Below are positions 1-8,176 of a stretch of DNA of 55,404 bases, piece by piece; positions within the stretch are counted from its first letter, which is position 1, and the number at the start of each line of letters is the position of its first letter. The stretch is from Streptomyces himastatinicus ATCC 53653. Lineage in GTDB: Bacteria; Actinomycetota; Actinomycetes; Streptomycetales; Streptomycetaceae. The notes under the pieces are model-generated. The model was not told where the DNA came from. It was given only the letters and a program-made list of their open reading frames with translations, and did no database searches. Location: assembly GCF_000158915.1 (NCBI RefSeq), contig NZ_GG657754.1, positions 6,726,167 through 6,781,570 on the forward strand, read 5' to 3'. Position numbers and translations under genes: made by a program.

Positions 1-252
1 GCGCTGCTCGTCGTGGGCGGACTGCTCACGGTCGTCCTGCTGCGCGCCTGCGCCCGCCCCGAATCGGCGACGAGCTGGCGCACGGCGCTACGCTCGGCCG
101 CGTACGCCAGCGTGCGCACGCCCCGCGCGAGCCTCGTCCTGCTGCTGGCCGTGGCCACCGCCGCCGTCTGCGCCTGGGCCTACCCGCCCCTCCTCTTCCT
201 CGTCCCCGGCCCGCTCGCGATCGCCGCCAGAGCCACGGAGCACCACCTATGA
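1..252 (+). CDS. C-terminal part of a small membrane protein, probably YesL/DUF624 family (5' end outside window)
   Basis: The reading frame is open from the first base, so the gene starts upstream of the window. The visible 83 residues hold two hydrophobic stretches (about residues 1-15 and 45-72) separated by a basic loop, and end in a Pro/Leu-rich membrane segment like the C-terminus of YesL (DUF624) proteins. YesL proteins usually accompany ABC sugar transporters and polysaccharide-degrading enzymes. The stop overlaps the start of the following secreted protein by 4 bases (ATGA, 249-252), so the two are translationally coupled. The family call is inference from a fragment; only the membrane nature is directly visible. 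Confidence 0.5.
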   Translation, partial: ALLVVGGLLTVVLLRACARPESATSWRTALRSAAYASVRTPRASLVLLLAVATAAVCAWAYPPLLFLVPGPLAIAARATEHHL

Positions 253-2045
253 GCCTGCTTCGCCGTCACCTCCTCGCCGGAACCGCCATCGTGAGCGGGT
301 TGCTCGCCTCCGGTGTGCCCCAGGCCACGGCCGCCGCCAGCGGCCGTACCGACAAGCCGTTCCTGGATCTGCTCACCAAGGCCGCCGACAAGCGGGTGGC
401 CGAGGTGGTGGACGGGCTCGACGCCACCCTCGCCCAGCTGAACAACCTCGGCCAGGCCCGCCCCGCCGCCCGCAGCCTGCGGCTGCTCACCTCGGTCCAT
501 GTGTGGGCCGACGCCGAGCACCACCACGACGCGGCGCTCATCGCGCCCATGACCCGGCTCGCCGACGCGCTGGCCGCCGCCCAGTTCGACGACGGCCTCT
601 TCGACCAGGGCGCGGTGCACTCCCCGCCCGACACCGCGTTCTCGATCGTCGACCTGGGCCTGCTGTACGGCCTGCTGGACGATGACGACCACGCGTCCAC
701 CGCGAAGCTCCGCGCCACCCTGAAGAAGATCCTCCGCAAGGCCGGGGCGGGGCTGTCCACCGGCGGACTGCACACCCCCAACCACCGCTGGAAGGTGTGC
801 GCCGCGCTCGCCCGTATCAACTCCTTCTGGCCCGACGCCCGCTACACCCGCCGCATCGACGCCTGGCTGGCCGAGGGCATCGACCAGTACGAGCGCGGCC
901 AGTACAGCGAGCGCAGCGCCACCTACGCGCCCATCGTCACCAACCCCGCGCTGCTGACCCTCGCCCGGCTCACCGACCGGCCGAAGCTCTACGACAACGT
1001 GCGCCGCAACCTGGAGGCCACGCTCCACCTCGTGGAGCCCAACGGCGATGTGGAGACGGTGCATTCGCGCCGCCAGGACCAGAAGACGGTCAAGCATCTG
1101 TCCGAGTACTGGCTCCAGTACCGGGCGCTGGCGCTGCGCGACAAGGACGGGCGCTTCGCGGCCATGGCCGAGACGGTCCAGCGGCGCGGGGCGGACCAGA
1201 CCTTCGACGAGACCCCGCTCGGGGACTTCCTCGCCGAGGTGCTGGACGAACCGGAGCTGGCCGCGCCGCTGCCCAAGGCCACCGCGGCGCCGTCGGAGTT
1301 CACCTGGCACGACAAGGACAGCGGGCTGGTGCGGATCGGCCGGGGCGCCACCCGTACGTCCCTCTTCGGCGGCACGGACTTCCCCGACGTCCACGCCATC
1401 TCCTCGGGCCTGTCCACCAACCCGACCTTCTTCAAATGGCGCAAGGGCGCGGCCATCCTGGACTCGCTGCGGCTGTCCCCGCAGTTCTTCTCGCTCGGCC
1501 ACTTCCGCGCCGAGAACGTCGAGCGCACGGCGGACGGCTGGCGGCTGTGGGCGGACGTCCGCGCCGGATACCATCTGCCGCTGCCGCCGCAGCACCGCCG
1601 CCCCGACGGGCGCTACCCGCTGACCGACGACGGCCGCTTCTGGTCCGCGATGGACTTCCCGCACCGCCCCAAGGAGTGGCGCACCCTGCACACCGAGGTG
1701 CGCGCGGCCGAGGCCGACGGCGGCTGGAACCTGGACGTCGAGGTCGGCGAGTCCGCCGTCCCGCTCGCCCTCGAACTCTGCTTCCGGGGCGGCGGCACCC
1801 TCACCGGGGTCGAGCCCGTGCCCGGCCAGAAGGATACGTACCAGCTGGTCAAGGGGTACGGGACGTACACCTCGGGCGATGACGTGATCACCTTCGGCCC
1901 GGGCAACGGCAGCGGCCCGCGCCAGCCTGCCGTGGTGGACCCGGGGGAGCGCTACACCTGGATGGGCGGCGATCTGCCGGTGTCCGGGCTGCGCGTGCTG
2001 ATCACCGGTCGTTCGCCCCTCGCCTATCGCTTGACTCTGCGATGA
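249..2045 (+). CDS. secreted protein with helical-toroid plus beta-sandwich layout, heparinase/alginate-lyase-like
   Basis: 598 residues. The N-terminus carries a twin-arginine-like signal (LLRRHLLAG, then a hydrophobic stretch ending near ATAAASG, about residue 31), so export is expected. The body is helix-rich to about residue 340, then turns beta-rich from the TWHDKDSGLVRIG region to the end. This two-part layout resembles polysaccharide lyases with an (alpha/alpha) toroid and a C-terminal beta sandwich (heparinase II/III or alginate lyase type). I cannot point to a certain catalytic set, so the lyase assignment is inference. It overlaps the upstream membrane gene by 4 bases. The catabolic operon begins 158 bases downstream, suggesting that an extracellular carbohydrate is cut here and processed by the next genes. 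Confidence 0.6.
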   Translation: MSLLRRHLLAGTAIVSGLLASGVPQATAAASGRTDKPFLDLLTKAADKRVAEVVDGLDATLAQLNNLGQARPAARSLRLLTSVHVWADAEHHHDAALIAPMTRLADALAAAQFDDGLFDQGAVHSPPDTAFSIVDLGLLYGLLDDDDHASTAKLRATLKKILRKAGAGLSTGGLHTPNHRWKVCAALARINSFWPDARYTRRIDAWLAEGIDQYERGQYSERSATYAPIVTNPALLTLARLTDRPKLYDNVRRNLEATLHLVEPNGDVETVHSRRQDQKTVKHLSEYWLQYRALALRDKDGRFAAMAETVQRRGADQTFDETPLGDFLAEVLDEPELAAPLPKATAAPSEFTWHDKDSGLVRIGRGATRTSLFGGTDFPDVHAISSGLSTNPTFFKWRKGAAILDSLRLSPQFFSLGHFRAENVERTADGWRLWADVRAGYHLPLPPQHRRPDGRYPLTDDGRFWSAMDFPHRPKEWRTLHTEVRAAEADGGWNLDVEVGESAVPLALELCFRGGGTLTGVEPVPGQKDTYQLVKGYGTYTSGDDVITFGPGNGSGPRQPAVVDPGERYTWMGGDLPVSGLRVLITGRSPLAYRLTLR

Positions 2046-2119
2046 AGCGCTGACTGTCCCTGTGCCGCCCCTGTGTCCGCCCTGTACAGGGGCGGCCGGG
2101 GCGGCTAGCGTAGCTATTA

Positions 2120-2147
2120 GTAAGCGCTTACTGTGAAGCGCTTACTG
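2120..2147. promoter_or_regulatory. tandem LacI-type operators upstream of the oxidoreductase operon
   Basis: Two copies of the palindromic core AAGCGCTT lie at 2122-2129 and 2136-2143, 14 bases centre to centre. The first sits in the perfect palindrome GTAAGCGCTTAC (2120-2131). The central CG and inverted arms are typical of LacI/GalR-family operators. They lie 57-84 bases before the GTG start at 2204. An imperfect direct repeat (CGAGACCTYTGGTGA at 2148-2162 and 2166-2180) fills the leader. The regulator is not recognisable next to the operon. Confidence 0.65.
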
Positions 2148-2203
2148 CGAGACCTTTGGTGAATACGAGACCTCTGGTGACTCTGGTGAGGAGACGAAGC
2201 CAC

Positions 2204-3364
2204 GTGACACGCAAGACCGTGCGGATCGCCATGAACGGTGTGACCGGCCGGATGGGATACCGCCAACACCTCGTCCGGTCGCTCCTCGCCATCCGCGAAC
2301 AAGGCGGCATCGACCTCGGCGACGGCAGCGTGCTGTGGCCCGAACCGCTGCTCGTCGGCCGCCGCGAGCACGCCCTGAAGGACATGGCCGAGCGCCACGG
2401 CCTCGACCCGGTCGCCGACGTCTCCACCGACCTGGACGCCGTGCTCGCCGACGACAGCGTCGACATCTACTTCGACGCCCAGGTCACCGCCGCCCGCGAG
2501 GACGCCCTCAAGAAGGCCATCGCGGCGGGCAAGCACATCTACACCGAGAAGCCGACCGCCACCGGCCTCGACGGCGCCCTCGAACTGGCCCGGCTCGCCC
2601 AGGCCGCGGGCATCAAGCACGGCGTCGTCCAGGACAAGATCTTCCTGCCGGGGCTGCTGAAGCTGAAGCGGCTCATCGACGGCGGCTTCTTCGGGAAGAT
2701 CCTCTCCATCCGCGGCGAGTTCGGCTACTGGGTCTTCGAGGGCGACTGGCAGAGCGCCCAGCGCCCCTCCTGGAACTACCGCGCCGAGGACGGCGGCGGC
2801 ATCGTCGTCGACATGTTCCCGCACTGGGAGTACGTCCTGCACGAGCTGTTCGGCCCCGTCCGCACGGTCCAGGCCCAGGCCACCACCCACATCCCGAACC
2901 GCTGGGACGAGCAGGGCAAGCCGTACGACGCCACCGCCGACGACGCCGCGTACGGCATCTTCCAGCTCGAAGGCGGCGCCATCGCCCAGATCAACTCCTC
3001 CTGGGCGGTCCGCGTCAACCGCGACGAGCTGGTCGAGTTCCAGGTCGACGGCACCGAGGGCTCCGCCGTCGCGGGCCTGCGCAACTGCCGCGTCCAGCAC
3101 CGCTCGGCCACCCCCAAGCCGGTCTGGAACCCCGACCTCCCGGCCACCGAGTCCTTCCGCGACCAGTGGCAGGAGATCCCGGACAACGACGCGTTCGACA
3201 ACGGCTTCAAGGCCCAGTGGGAGCTGTTCCTGCGCCACGTCGCCCTCGACGAGCCCTGGCGCTGGGACCTGCTGGCCGGCGCCCGCGGCGTCCAGCTCGC
3301 CGAGCTGGGCCTCGCCTCGTCGGCCGAGGGCCGCCGCCTCGACGTCCCGGAGCTGAACCTGTGA
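2204..3364 (+). CDS. Gfo/Idh/MocA-family NAD(P)-dependent oxidoreductase
   Basis: 386 residues from GTG 2204, chosen because GAGGAG (2188-2193) sits 10 bases upstream; an earlier in-frame start at 2156 lacks such a site and falls in a leader repeat. The N-terminal Rossmann fold shows G12-x-x-G15-x-x-G18 in NGVTGRMG, and the family's EKP signature (residues 115-117) carries the usual catalytic lysine. The C-terminal half matches the substrate domain. Such enzymes oxidise or reduce hydroxyls of sugars, inositols or amino sugars; the substrate here is unknown. The stop overlaps the next gene's GTG (GTGA, 3361-3364). It is the first gene of a three-gene operon under the tandem operators at 2120-2147. 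Confidence 0.85.
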   Translation: MTRKTVRIAMNGVTGRMGYRQHLVRSLLAIREQGGIDLGDGSVLWPEPLLVGRREHALKDMAERHGLDPVADVSTDLDAVLADDSVDIYFDAQVTAAREDALKKAIAAGKHIYTEKPTATGLDGALELARLAQAAGIKHGVVQDKIFLPGLLKLKRLIDGGFFGKILSIRGEFGYWVFEGDWQSAQRPSWNYRAEDGGGIVVDMFPHWEYVLHELFGPVRTVQAQATTHIPNRWDEQGKPYDATADDAAYGIFQLEGGAIAQINSSWAVRVNRDELVEFQVDGTEGSAVAGLRNCRVQHRSATPKPVWNPDLPATESFRDQWQEIPDNDAFDNGFKAQWELFLRHVALDEPWRWDLLAGARGVQLAELGLASSAEGRRLDVPELNL

Positions 3365-4518
3365 CCCTCCACCTCCCCGGGCCGGGCGGCGCGACCCGCC
3401 CCTACGAGCCCCGCACCGAGCCGCTCTCCCTGACCACGGGAGCCCCGCTGACCTCCCGCGTCGTGTTCTCGGCCGCCCATGTGGTCGCCGACCCGTACGC
3501 CGACGTCAGCCCCGACAGCCCCGCCGCCGTCGACTGGGACGCCACCCTCGCCTTCCGCCGCCACCTGTGGTCCCACGGGCTCGGTGTCGCCGAGGCCATG
3601 GACACCGCGCAGCGCGGCATGGGGCTGGACTGGGCGGGCGCCGCCGAGCTGATCCGCCGTTCGGCGGCCGAGGCCAAGGCCGTCGGCGGCCGCATCGCGT
3701 GCGGCGTCGGCACCGACCAGCTGGCCCCCGGCGACCGTACGACGGCCGAGGTGCGGACCGCGTACGAGGAACAGCTCGCCGTCGTCGAGGAGTCCGGCGC
3801 CCAGGCGATCCTGATGGCCTCCCGCGCCCTGTGCGCCGCCGCCAAGACCCCGGACGACTACCTCGACGTCTACGGCCATCTGCTGCGCCAGGCGCGCGAG
3901 CCGGTCATCCTGCACTGGCTGGGCCCCATGTTCGACCCGGCGCTGGAGGGCTACTGGGGCAGCTCCGACCTGGACGCCGCCACCGACACGTTCCTCGACG
4001 TGATCGCCGCCCACCCCGACAAGGTCGACGGCATCAAGGTCTCCCTGCTCGACGCCCAGCGCGAGATCGACCTGCGCCGCCGCCTCCCGGACGGGGTGCG
4101 CTGCTACACCGGCGACGACTTCAACTACCCCGAGCTGATCGCGGGCGACGACCGCGGCTTCAGCCACGCCCTGCTCGGCATTTTCGACCCGCTGGGCCCG
4201 CTCGCCGCCGAGGCCGTACGCCGCCTCGACACCGGCGATACGGAGGCGTTCCGCGCCCTGCTCGACCCCACGGTGGAACTCTCCCGCCACCTCTTCCAGA
4301 CCCCGACCCGCTACTACAAGACGGGCGTGGTCTTCCTGGCCTGGCTGGCGGGCCACCAGTCGCACTTCACGATGGTGGGCGGCCTCCAGTCGGCCCGTTC
4401 GCTGCCGCACCTGGCGCGGGCGTACGAACTGGCCGACGGGCTGGGCCTGTTCCCGGACCCGGCGCTGGCGGAGTCCCGTATGAAGCACCTGCTGTCCGTC
4501 CATGGAGTGGCCCAGTGA
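3361..4518 (+). CDS. DUF993 / dihydrodipicolinate-synthase-like TIM-barrel protein
   Basis: 385 residues. The GTG start overlaps the upstream stop (GTGA). The sequence (FSAAHVVADP, LAFRRHLWSHGLGVAEAMDT, AILMASRALCAAAKTPDDY, VDGIKVSLLDAQ) matches what I know of the DUF993 family, annotated as dihydrodipicolinate synthase-like. The lysine in VDGIKVSLLD is placed like the Schiff-base lysine at the end of strand 6 of class I aldolases, and YTGDDFNYPEL follows as in that family. A lyase/aldolase step acting on a keto-acid made by the preceding oxidoreductase is a reasonable inference, but no biochemical function is established to my knowledge. It is coupled at both ends (GTGA overlaps with both neighbours). 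Confidence 0.7.
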   Translation: MTLHLPGPGGATRPYEPRTEPLSLTTGAPLTSRVVFSAAHVVADPYADVSPDSPAAVDWDATLAFRRHLWSHGLGVAEAMDTAQRGMGLDWAGAAELIRRSAAEAKAVGGRIACGVGTDQLAPGDRTTAEVRTAYEEQLAVVEESGAQAILMASRALCAAAKTPDDYLDVYGHLLRQAREPVILHWLGPMFDPALEGYWGSSDLDAATDTFLDVIAAHPDKVDGIKVSLLDAQREIDLRRRLPDGVRCYTGDDFNYPELIAGDDRGFSHALLGIFDPLGPLAAEAVRRLDTGDTEAFRALLDPTVELSRHLFQTPTRYYKTGVVFLAWLAGHQSHFTMVGGLQSARSLPHLARAYELADGLGLFPDPALAESRMKHLLSVHGVAQ

Positions 4519-5345
4519 ATGCAGTACCGCGTCTCAGCCTCAACCAGGAGACCATCAAGCAGTGGTCGCTGCCGGAGCTGGCGGAGGGCTGCGTCAAGGC
4601 GGGCGTCACGGGCGTCGGCCTGTGGCGCGAACCGGTCCAGAAGTACGGCGTGGAGGCCGCCGCCCGGCTCATCCGGGACGCGGGGCTGACCGTCACGTCG
4701 CTGTGCCGCGGCGGCTTCTTCACCGCGACCGACCCCGGCGAACGCGCCGCCGCCCTCGCCGACAACCGCGCCGCCATCGACGAGGCCGCCACCCTCGGCA
4801 CCGACACCCTGGTCCTGGTCTCCGGCGGCCTCCCGTCCGGCAGCCGCGACCTGTTCGCCGCCCGCGAGCGCATCGCCGACGCGCTGGGCGAGCTGGGCCC
4901 GTACGCCGCCGAGCGCGGCGTCCGCCTGGCCATCGAGCCCCTGCACCCGATGTACGCCTCCGACCGCTGTGTCGTCTCGACCCTCGCCCAGGCCCTCGAC
5001 CTGGCGGAACGCTTCCCGGCCGACCAGGTCGGCGTCGTCGTGGACACCTACCACCTGTGGTGGGACGACACCGTGGCCGCCCAGATCGCCCGCGCGGGCG
5101 CCGGGGGCCGTATCGCCGCGTTCCAGCTCGCCGACTGGATCACGCCGCTGCCGGAGGGCGTACTGCTGGGCCGGGGCCAACTCGGGGACGGCGCGGTCGA
5201 CTTCCGCTGGTTCCGCGAACAGGTCGACGCGACCGGCTTCGACGGCCCCATCGAGGTCGAGATCTTCAACCCGGACCTCTGGGCCCGCGACGGCGCCGAG
5301 GTCCTGGCCGAGGTGGCCGACCGCTACCGGGCGCTGGTGCTGTAA
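4515..5345 (+). CDS. sugar phosphate isomerase/epimerase (xylose-isomerase-like TIM barrel)
   Basis: 276 residues from GTG 4515, which overlaps the upstream stop by four bases; the ATG at 4519 is in another frame. The fold is that of the AP-endonuclease-2/xylose isomerase-like family. The expected acidic and histidine metal ligands are visible in AIEPLHPMYASDRC, VVDTYHLWWDD and the C-terminal IEVEIFN. Members isomerise, epimerise or dehydrate keto-sugars and inosose-type intermediates. As third gene of an oxidoreductase-DUF993-isomerase operon it presumably handles a ketose intermediate of that pathway; the substrate cannot be read from sequence. Confidence 0.8.
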   Translation: MNAVPRLSLNQETIKQWSLPELAEGCVKAGVTGVGLWREPVQKYGVEAAARLIRDAGLTVTSLCRGGFFTATDPGERAAALADNRAAIDEAATLGTDTLVLVSGGLPSGSRDLFAARERIADALGELGPYAAERGVRLAIEPLHPMYASDRCVVSTLAQALDLAERFPADQVGVVVDTYHLWWDDTVAAQIARAGAGGRIAAFQLADWITPLPEGVLLGRGQLGDGAVDFRWFREQVDATGFDGPIEVEIFNPDLWARDGAEVLAEVADRYRALVL

Positions 5346-5368
5346 CCGGGCCCGGGTAGGGTGCGGCC

Positions 5369-5776
5369 ATGAACTCGGGGGAGCGCGGAATCACCCAGCC
5401 ACGGCTGCGGGTGCGTGACGTCCTGCTGCGCGGTGCGCTGTACGGACTGGCATCGATCGTCGTCCTGCTGATCGCCATGTGGCGCGTCGGCGACCACAAC
5501 GACCGGGAGGAATCCCTCGCGGTCGTCGGCGGCATCGCGCTCGTCTTCGGCGGGGTATTCGTCGTGTTCGGCGCGTTCCTCTGGGCGTGCTGTCGCGGCG
5601 ACATCCGCCGGTGGCGCGACTTTCGCTCGCTCACCAGCCAGTACGAGGGCGCCACCATCATGGCCCCGACCATGGTCCGCTGCGGCGTCACGGCCCTGGT
5701 CCTGGCGCCCGCCGCGATGGGGCTGTACGGCTTGGTCGACGAGGCGGCGATCGGGAGCTGGCTCTACGGCTCCTGA
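5369..5776 (+). CDS. small integral membrane protein, hypothetical
   Basis: 135 residues from ATG 5369. I see three hydrophobic segments, about residues 20-38 (LYGLASIVVLLIAMW), 51-73 (VVGGIALVFGGVFVVFGAFLWACC) and 105-122 (GVTALVLAPAAMGLYGLV). No conserved catalytic motif is recognisable. The last 13 bases overlap the 3' end of the convergent cupin gene. It begins 24 bases after the isomerase stop on the same strand and could be read through from that operon, though content suggests no shared role. Confidence 0.6.
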   Translation: MNSGERGITQPRLRVRDVLLRGALYGLASIVVLLIAMWRVGDHNDREESLAVVGGIALVFGGVFVVFGAFLWACCRGDIRRWRDFRSLTSQYEGATIMAPTMVRCGVTALVLAPAAMGLYGLVDEAAIGSWLYGS

Positions 5777-6174
5777 CGCCCGTTCGCCTTGTCCTCCTCC
5801 GGCGGCACCGCGTATCCGGGCACCGAAGGCCACCGCACGGTCAGCACCACCGACTCCTCCTCCGCGATCCAGGAGTGGTCGACTCCGTGCCCCCACACCA
5901 CGTAGTCACCCTGCTGCTCCAGCAGGACGCTGCGGCCGGGCAGCTCCACGCGGAAGCGGCCGCTGATGAGCACCAGCAGCGCCGTCCGCTCCTCGCCCCG
6001 CACCCACTGCGCCCGCTCGTCCCCGGGCGGGTGGACACCCCACTTGATCTCGACGTCTTCACTGTGGCGGGGGTCGTCGGCATCCTTGAAGTGCCCGAGG
6101 ATCCAGCCCCGGTCCAGTGCCGCGTCCTTGCCCGCGTTGCCCACGTACACGCTGTCGCTCATGCTGTCGTTCAC
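5764..6174 (-). CDS. small cupin-like protein
   Basis: 136 residues if the first ATG (6174) is used; a second in-frame ATG at 6162 (MSDSVYVGN) is an equally good start. The centre has the beta-strand rhythm of a single cupin barrel: RTALLVLISGRFRVELPGRSVLLEQQGDYVVWGHGVDHSWIAE-type segments, with a G-x5-PG-like turn and a histidine in GVDHSW. Close relatives are, in my recollection, sometimes mislabelled signal peptidase I; no such motif is present here. It is convergent with, and overlaps by 13 bases, the membrane gene at 5369-5776. Ligand and function are unknown. Confidence 0.65.
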   Translation of the reverse strand: MNDSMSDSVYVGNAGKDAALDRGWILGHFKDADDPRHSEDVEIKWGVHPPGDERAQWVRGEERTALLVLISGRFRVELPGRSVLLEQQGDYVVWGHGVDHSWIAEEESVVLTVRWPSVPGYAVPPEEDKANGRQEP

Positions 6175-6257
6175 GTCTCCGGAAGCTAGCAGCCGGCCAG
6201 CGCAACCTTCCTCCGGGCATATCGGTCGAACGAGCGTCGGCGAGCCGCGGAGGCGTC

Positions 6258-7133
6258 ATGGACAGGCGGAGAGCGCATGGGGCGGGCGCGGTGGTCCTCG
6301 CCGCCGTTTTATCGGTGGCGGGTTGCGGGGGAGCGGACGACCCCCCGCTCGTGATCGAGGGCGAACCACCGGCCACCCCGTACAGCGGCCCGCTGAGGGT
6401 CCCGTTCAAGGACGCCGACACCGACGACAGCGAGAGCCCGAAGGCCCTGCTGGCCGAGTCGGGCGCCGCCGGGAGGGCCCTGGAATGCGACGGGGACATC
6501 TACTCCGGCGGCCGCGGCGACCGGTGGAGCGAGGGCGACGGCGGTTCGAGCCCGGAGGGCGGCCTCAAGGCGTACTTCGACATCGAACAGCCCGACGTCC
6601 CGCAGGAGGGCTACCGCGTCGAGCGCACCGCGAGGGACCGGGTGCTCTACTCGCTCGATGTGCGCGGCAGGACCAAGGTCGCCGTGATCGTCGCCAAGGA
6701 CCAGCCGCACCGCCCCGGCTGGGGCCCGGAGGCCAGCGCCTCCTGCGACCCGGCGGAGCTGCCGCGGAGCTTCACCGACCGGCAGGAGTACGAGATCTGG
6801 ACGGATGAGAACGGAGACCGCGTACCCGTCTCCCTCCTCAGCAGCTCCGAAGGCGCGGCCCACTGCGACTGGCAGAAGGCGCACTTCCTCGGCATGGGCC
6901 GGGGCTCGGCCCACAAGCTGTACGCACGCGACCCCGACGGCGTCCTGCCGCCCGTGATGCTCACCTCCCGCTACGACGGGGACGCGACCCTGCCGCCCGG
7001 CGCGAAGGACACCGGCTACCGCCTGGACGACTGGCGGCTGTGGCTGGCGGCCGACGGATCGAAGGCGTACGTCCGGACGCCACGGGGCGTCGAGGCGTGG
7101 CCGAGGGTCAAGCGGGGGATGGGCTGCGACTGA
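6258..7133 (+). CDS. putative lipoprotein with a TTA codon in its signal peptide
   Basis: 291 residues from ATG 6258, preceded by GGAGG at 6249-6253. The N-terminus is a lipoprotein signal (basic MDRRRAHG, hydrophobic core, lipobox V-A-G-C with Cys near residue 23). The mature part has paired cysteines (about residues 75, 162, 198 and the penultimate residue) and no domain I recognise; it looks like a Streptomyces-specific exported protein. Codon 18 (6309-6311) is TTA, read in Streptomyces only by the developmentally regulated bldA tRNA, so translation is expected to be late or conditional. No operon partner is evident. Confidence 0.7.
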   Translation: MDRRRAHGAGAVVLAAVLSVAGCGGADDPPLVIEGEPPATPYSGPLRVPFKDADTDDSESPKALLAESGAAGRALECDGDIYSGGRGDRWSEGDGGSSPEGGLKAYFDIEQPDVPQEGYRVERTARDRVLYSLDVRGRTKVAVIVAKDQPHRPGWGPEASASCDPAELPRSFTDRQEYEIWTDENGDRVPVSLLSSSEGAAHCDWQKAHFLGMGRGSAHKLYARDPDGVLPPVMLTSRYDGDATLPPGAKDTGYRLDDWRLWLAADGSKAYVRTPRGVEAWPRVKRGMGCD

Positions 7134-7312
7134 CCCCACCGCTCAACTCCGTTGTGGGGACCGCGGAGTGTGGCTAGGGTCTTCGCGGCGCGAGAGACGC
7201 GTGCTCATCGGTGACGAGGGAGCTTGATGAATATGGGTGCCGGTAGCCCTCATCAGCATGTCCTCGTCCGGCCCGCGCACGGCCGGGTCCTCCGAACGAC
7301 CAGGAGCGCCAC

Positions 7313-7828
7313 GTGTCCTCTCCCGCCCCACCGACTCATCCCGACCTGACCACCGACCGCCTCGTTCTGCGGTCATGGACGCCCGCCGACGTCACCGCCG
7401 TGCAGGACGGCGCCCGGGCGTCGCACTGGGCCGACGACTTCCCCGCCGAGGGCGACCGGGTCATCGCCGGGCTCTTCGCCGAGCACCCCGCCTGGCTGGG
7501 CCCGTACGGCCACCGGCTGATCACCGAGCGGGCCACAGGGCTGGTGATCGGCTCGATCGGTCTGTTCTGGCCGCCGAGCGACGGCGCCCTCGAAATCGGC
7601 TACGGCATCGTGCCCTCCCGCCGCGGCCGCGGCTACGCCCCGGAGGCCACCCGCGCCCTCACCACCTTCGCGCTCGGCGCGCCGGGCGTCAACGCGGTGC
7701 ACGCCACCGTGGAGCTGTCGAACCCGCCCTCCATCAGGGTGCTGGAGAAGTCCGGTTTCCGGCGCCACAGCACTCCACCCGACCAGACCCGACCCGATCA
7801 GAACGTGGCCCGCTACCGGGCGCACTGA
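7313..7828 (+). CDS. GNAT-family N-acetyltransferase (RimJ/RimL-like)
   Basis: 171 residues from GTG 7313, with AGGAG about 8 bases upstream. The start LTTDRLVLRSWTPADVTAVQD is the usual opening of RimJ/RimL-like acetyltransferases, and the acetyl-CoA site is visible as IGYGIVPSRRGRGYAPEATRAL (R-x-x-G-x-G/A signature). The C-terminal NPPSIRVLEKSGFRR block is also family-typical. It would move acetyl from acetyl-CoA to an amine of an unknown acceptor (ribosomal protein N-terminus, antibiotic or metabolite). It stands alone, ending 7 bases before the convergent 3' end of the sigma-factor pair. Confidence 0.85.
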   Translation: MSSPAPPTHPDLTTDRLVLRSWTPADVTAVQDGARASHWADDFPAEGDRVIAGLFAEHPAWLGPYGHRLITERATGLVIGSIGLFWPPSDGALEIGYGIVPSRRGRGYAPEATRALTTFALGAPGVNAVHATVELSNPPSIRVLEKSGFRRHSTPPDQTRPDQNVARYRAH

Positions 7829-7834
7829 CCGGCC

Positions 7835-8176
7835 TCAGCGCGGTTGGGAGGGGGAAGGACGCGACCGGGGCTCGCCCGGTGACGGGACGGGCTCCGGTGT
7901 GCGGGGGGTGGCGGCCGGGTCGCCCGCGGGCGGTGCCGGATGGTGACGGCGCTCGGGAGAGCCGGAGTCGGAGCCGGACGGCAGGAGGAAGGTGATGGCG
8001 GCCGCGGCCGCCGCCGCGGTCACCGCTACGGCCGACACGACGCGGCGTATCCGCCGGGTCCCCCAGGCCCGGCCCGTGGGGGGACGGGCCGGGGACAGAT
8101 CATGGGCGCTGATGAGCCGCGCACGGGCGTCGAACGCGGCCCGCAGCCGTTCCTCGATCGGCGAGCGAGTACTCAT
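7835..8176 (-). CDS. small single-pass membrane protein coupled to the sigma factor (possible anti-sigma-like)
   Basis: 113 residues. A short cytoplasmic N-terminus (STRSPIEERLRAAFDARARLISAHDL) precedes one strongly hydrophobic Ala-rich segment (about residues 44-66) and a Pro/Ser-rich tail with no fold visible. Its ATG overlaps the sigma-factor stop (ATGA, 8173-8176), so it is made with it. Gene order (ECF-type sigma followed by a single-pass protein) and topology fit an anti-sigma or accessory role. I see no zinc-binding H-x3-C-x2-C motif, so a ZAS-type anti-sigma is not supported; the role is inferred from context only. Confidence 0.6.
   Translation of the reverse strand: MSTRSPIEERLRAAFDARARLISAHDLSPARPPTGRAWGTRRIRRVVSAVAVTAAAAAAAITFLLPSGSDSGSPERRHHPAPPAGDPAATPRTPEPVPSPGEPRSRPSPSQPR

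Noticed and set aside
180..1691. Long open frame antisense to the secreted lyase-like gene
   Set aside because: It is a GC-rich shadow with Arg/Gly/Val-rich sequence and no domain. The opposite strand has signal peptide, codon bias and operon structure.
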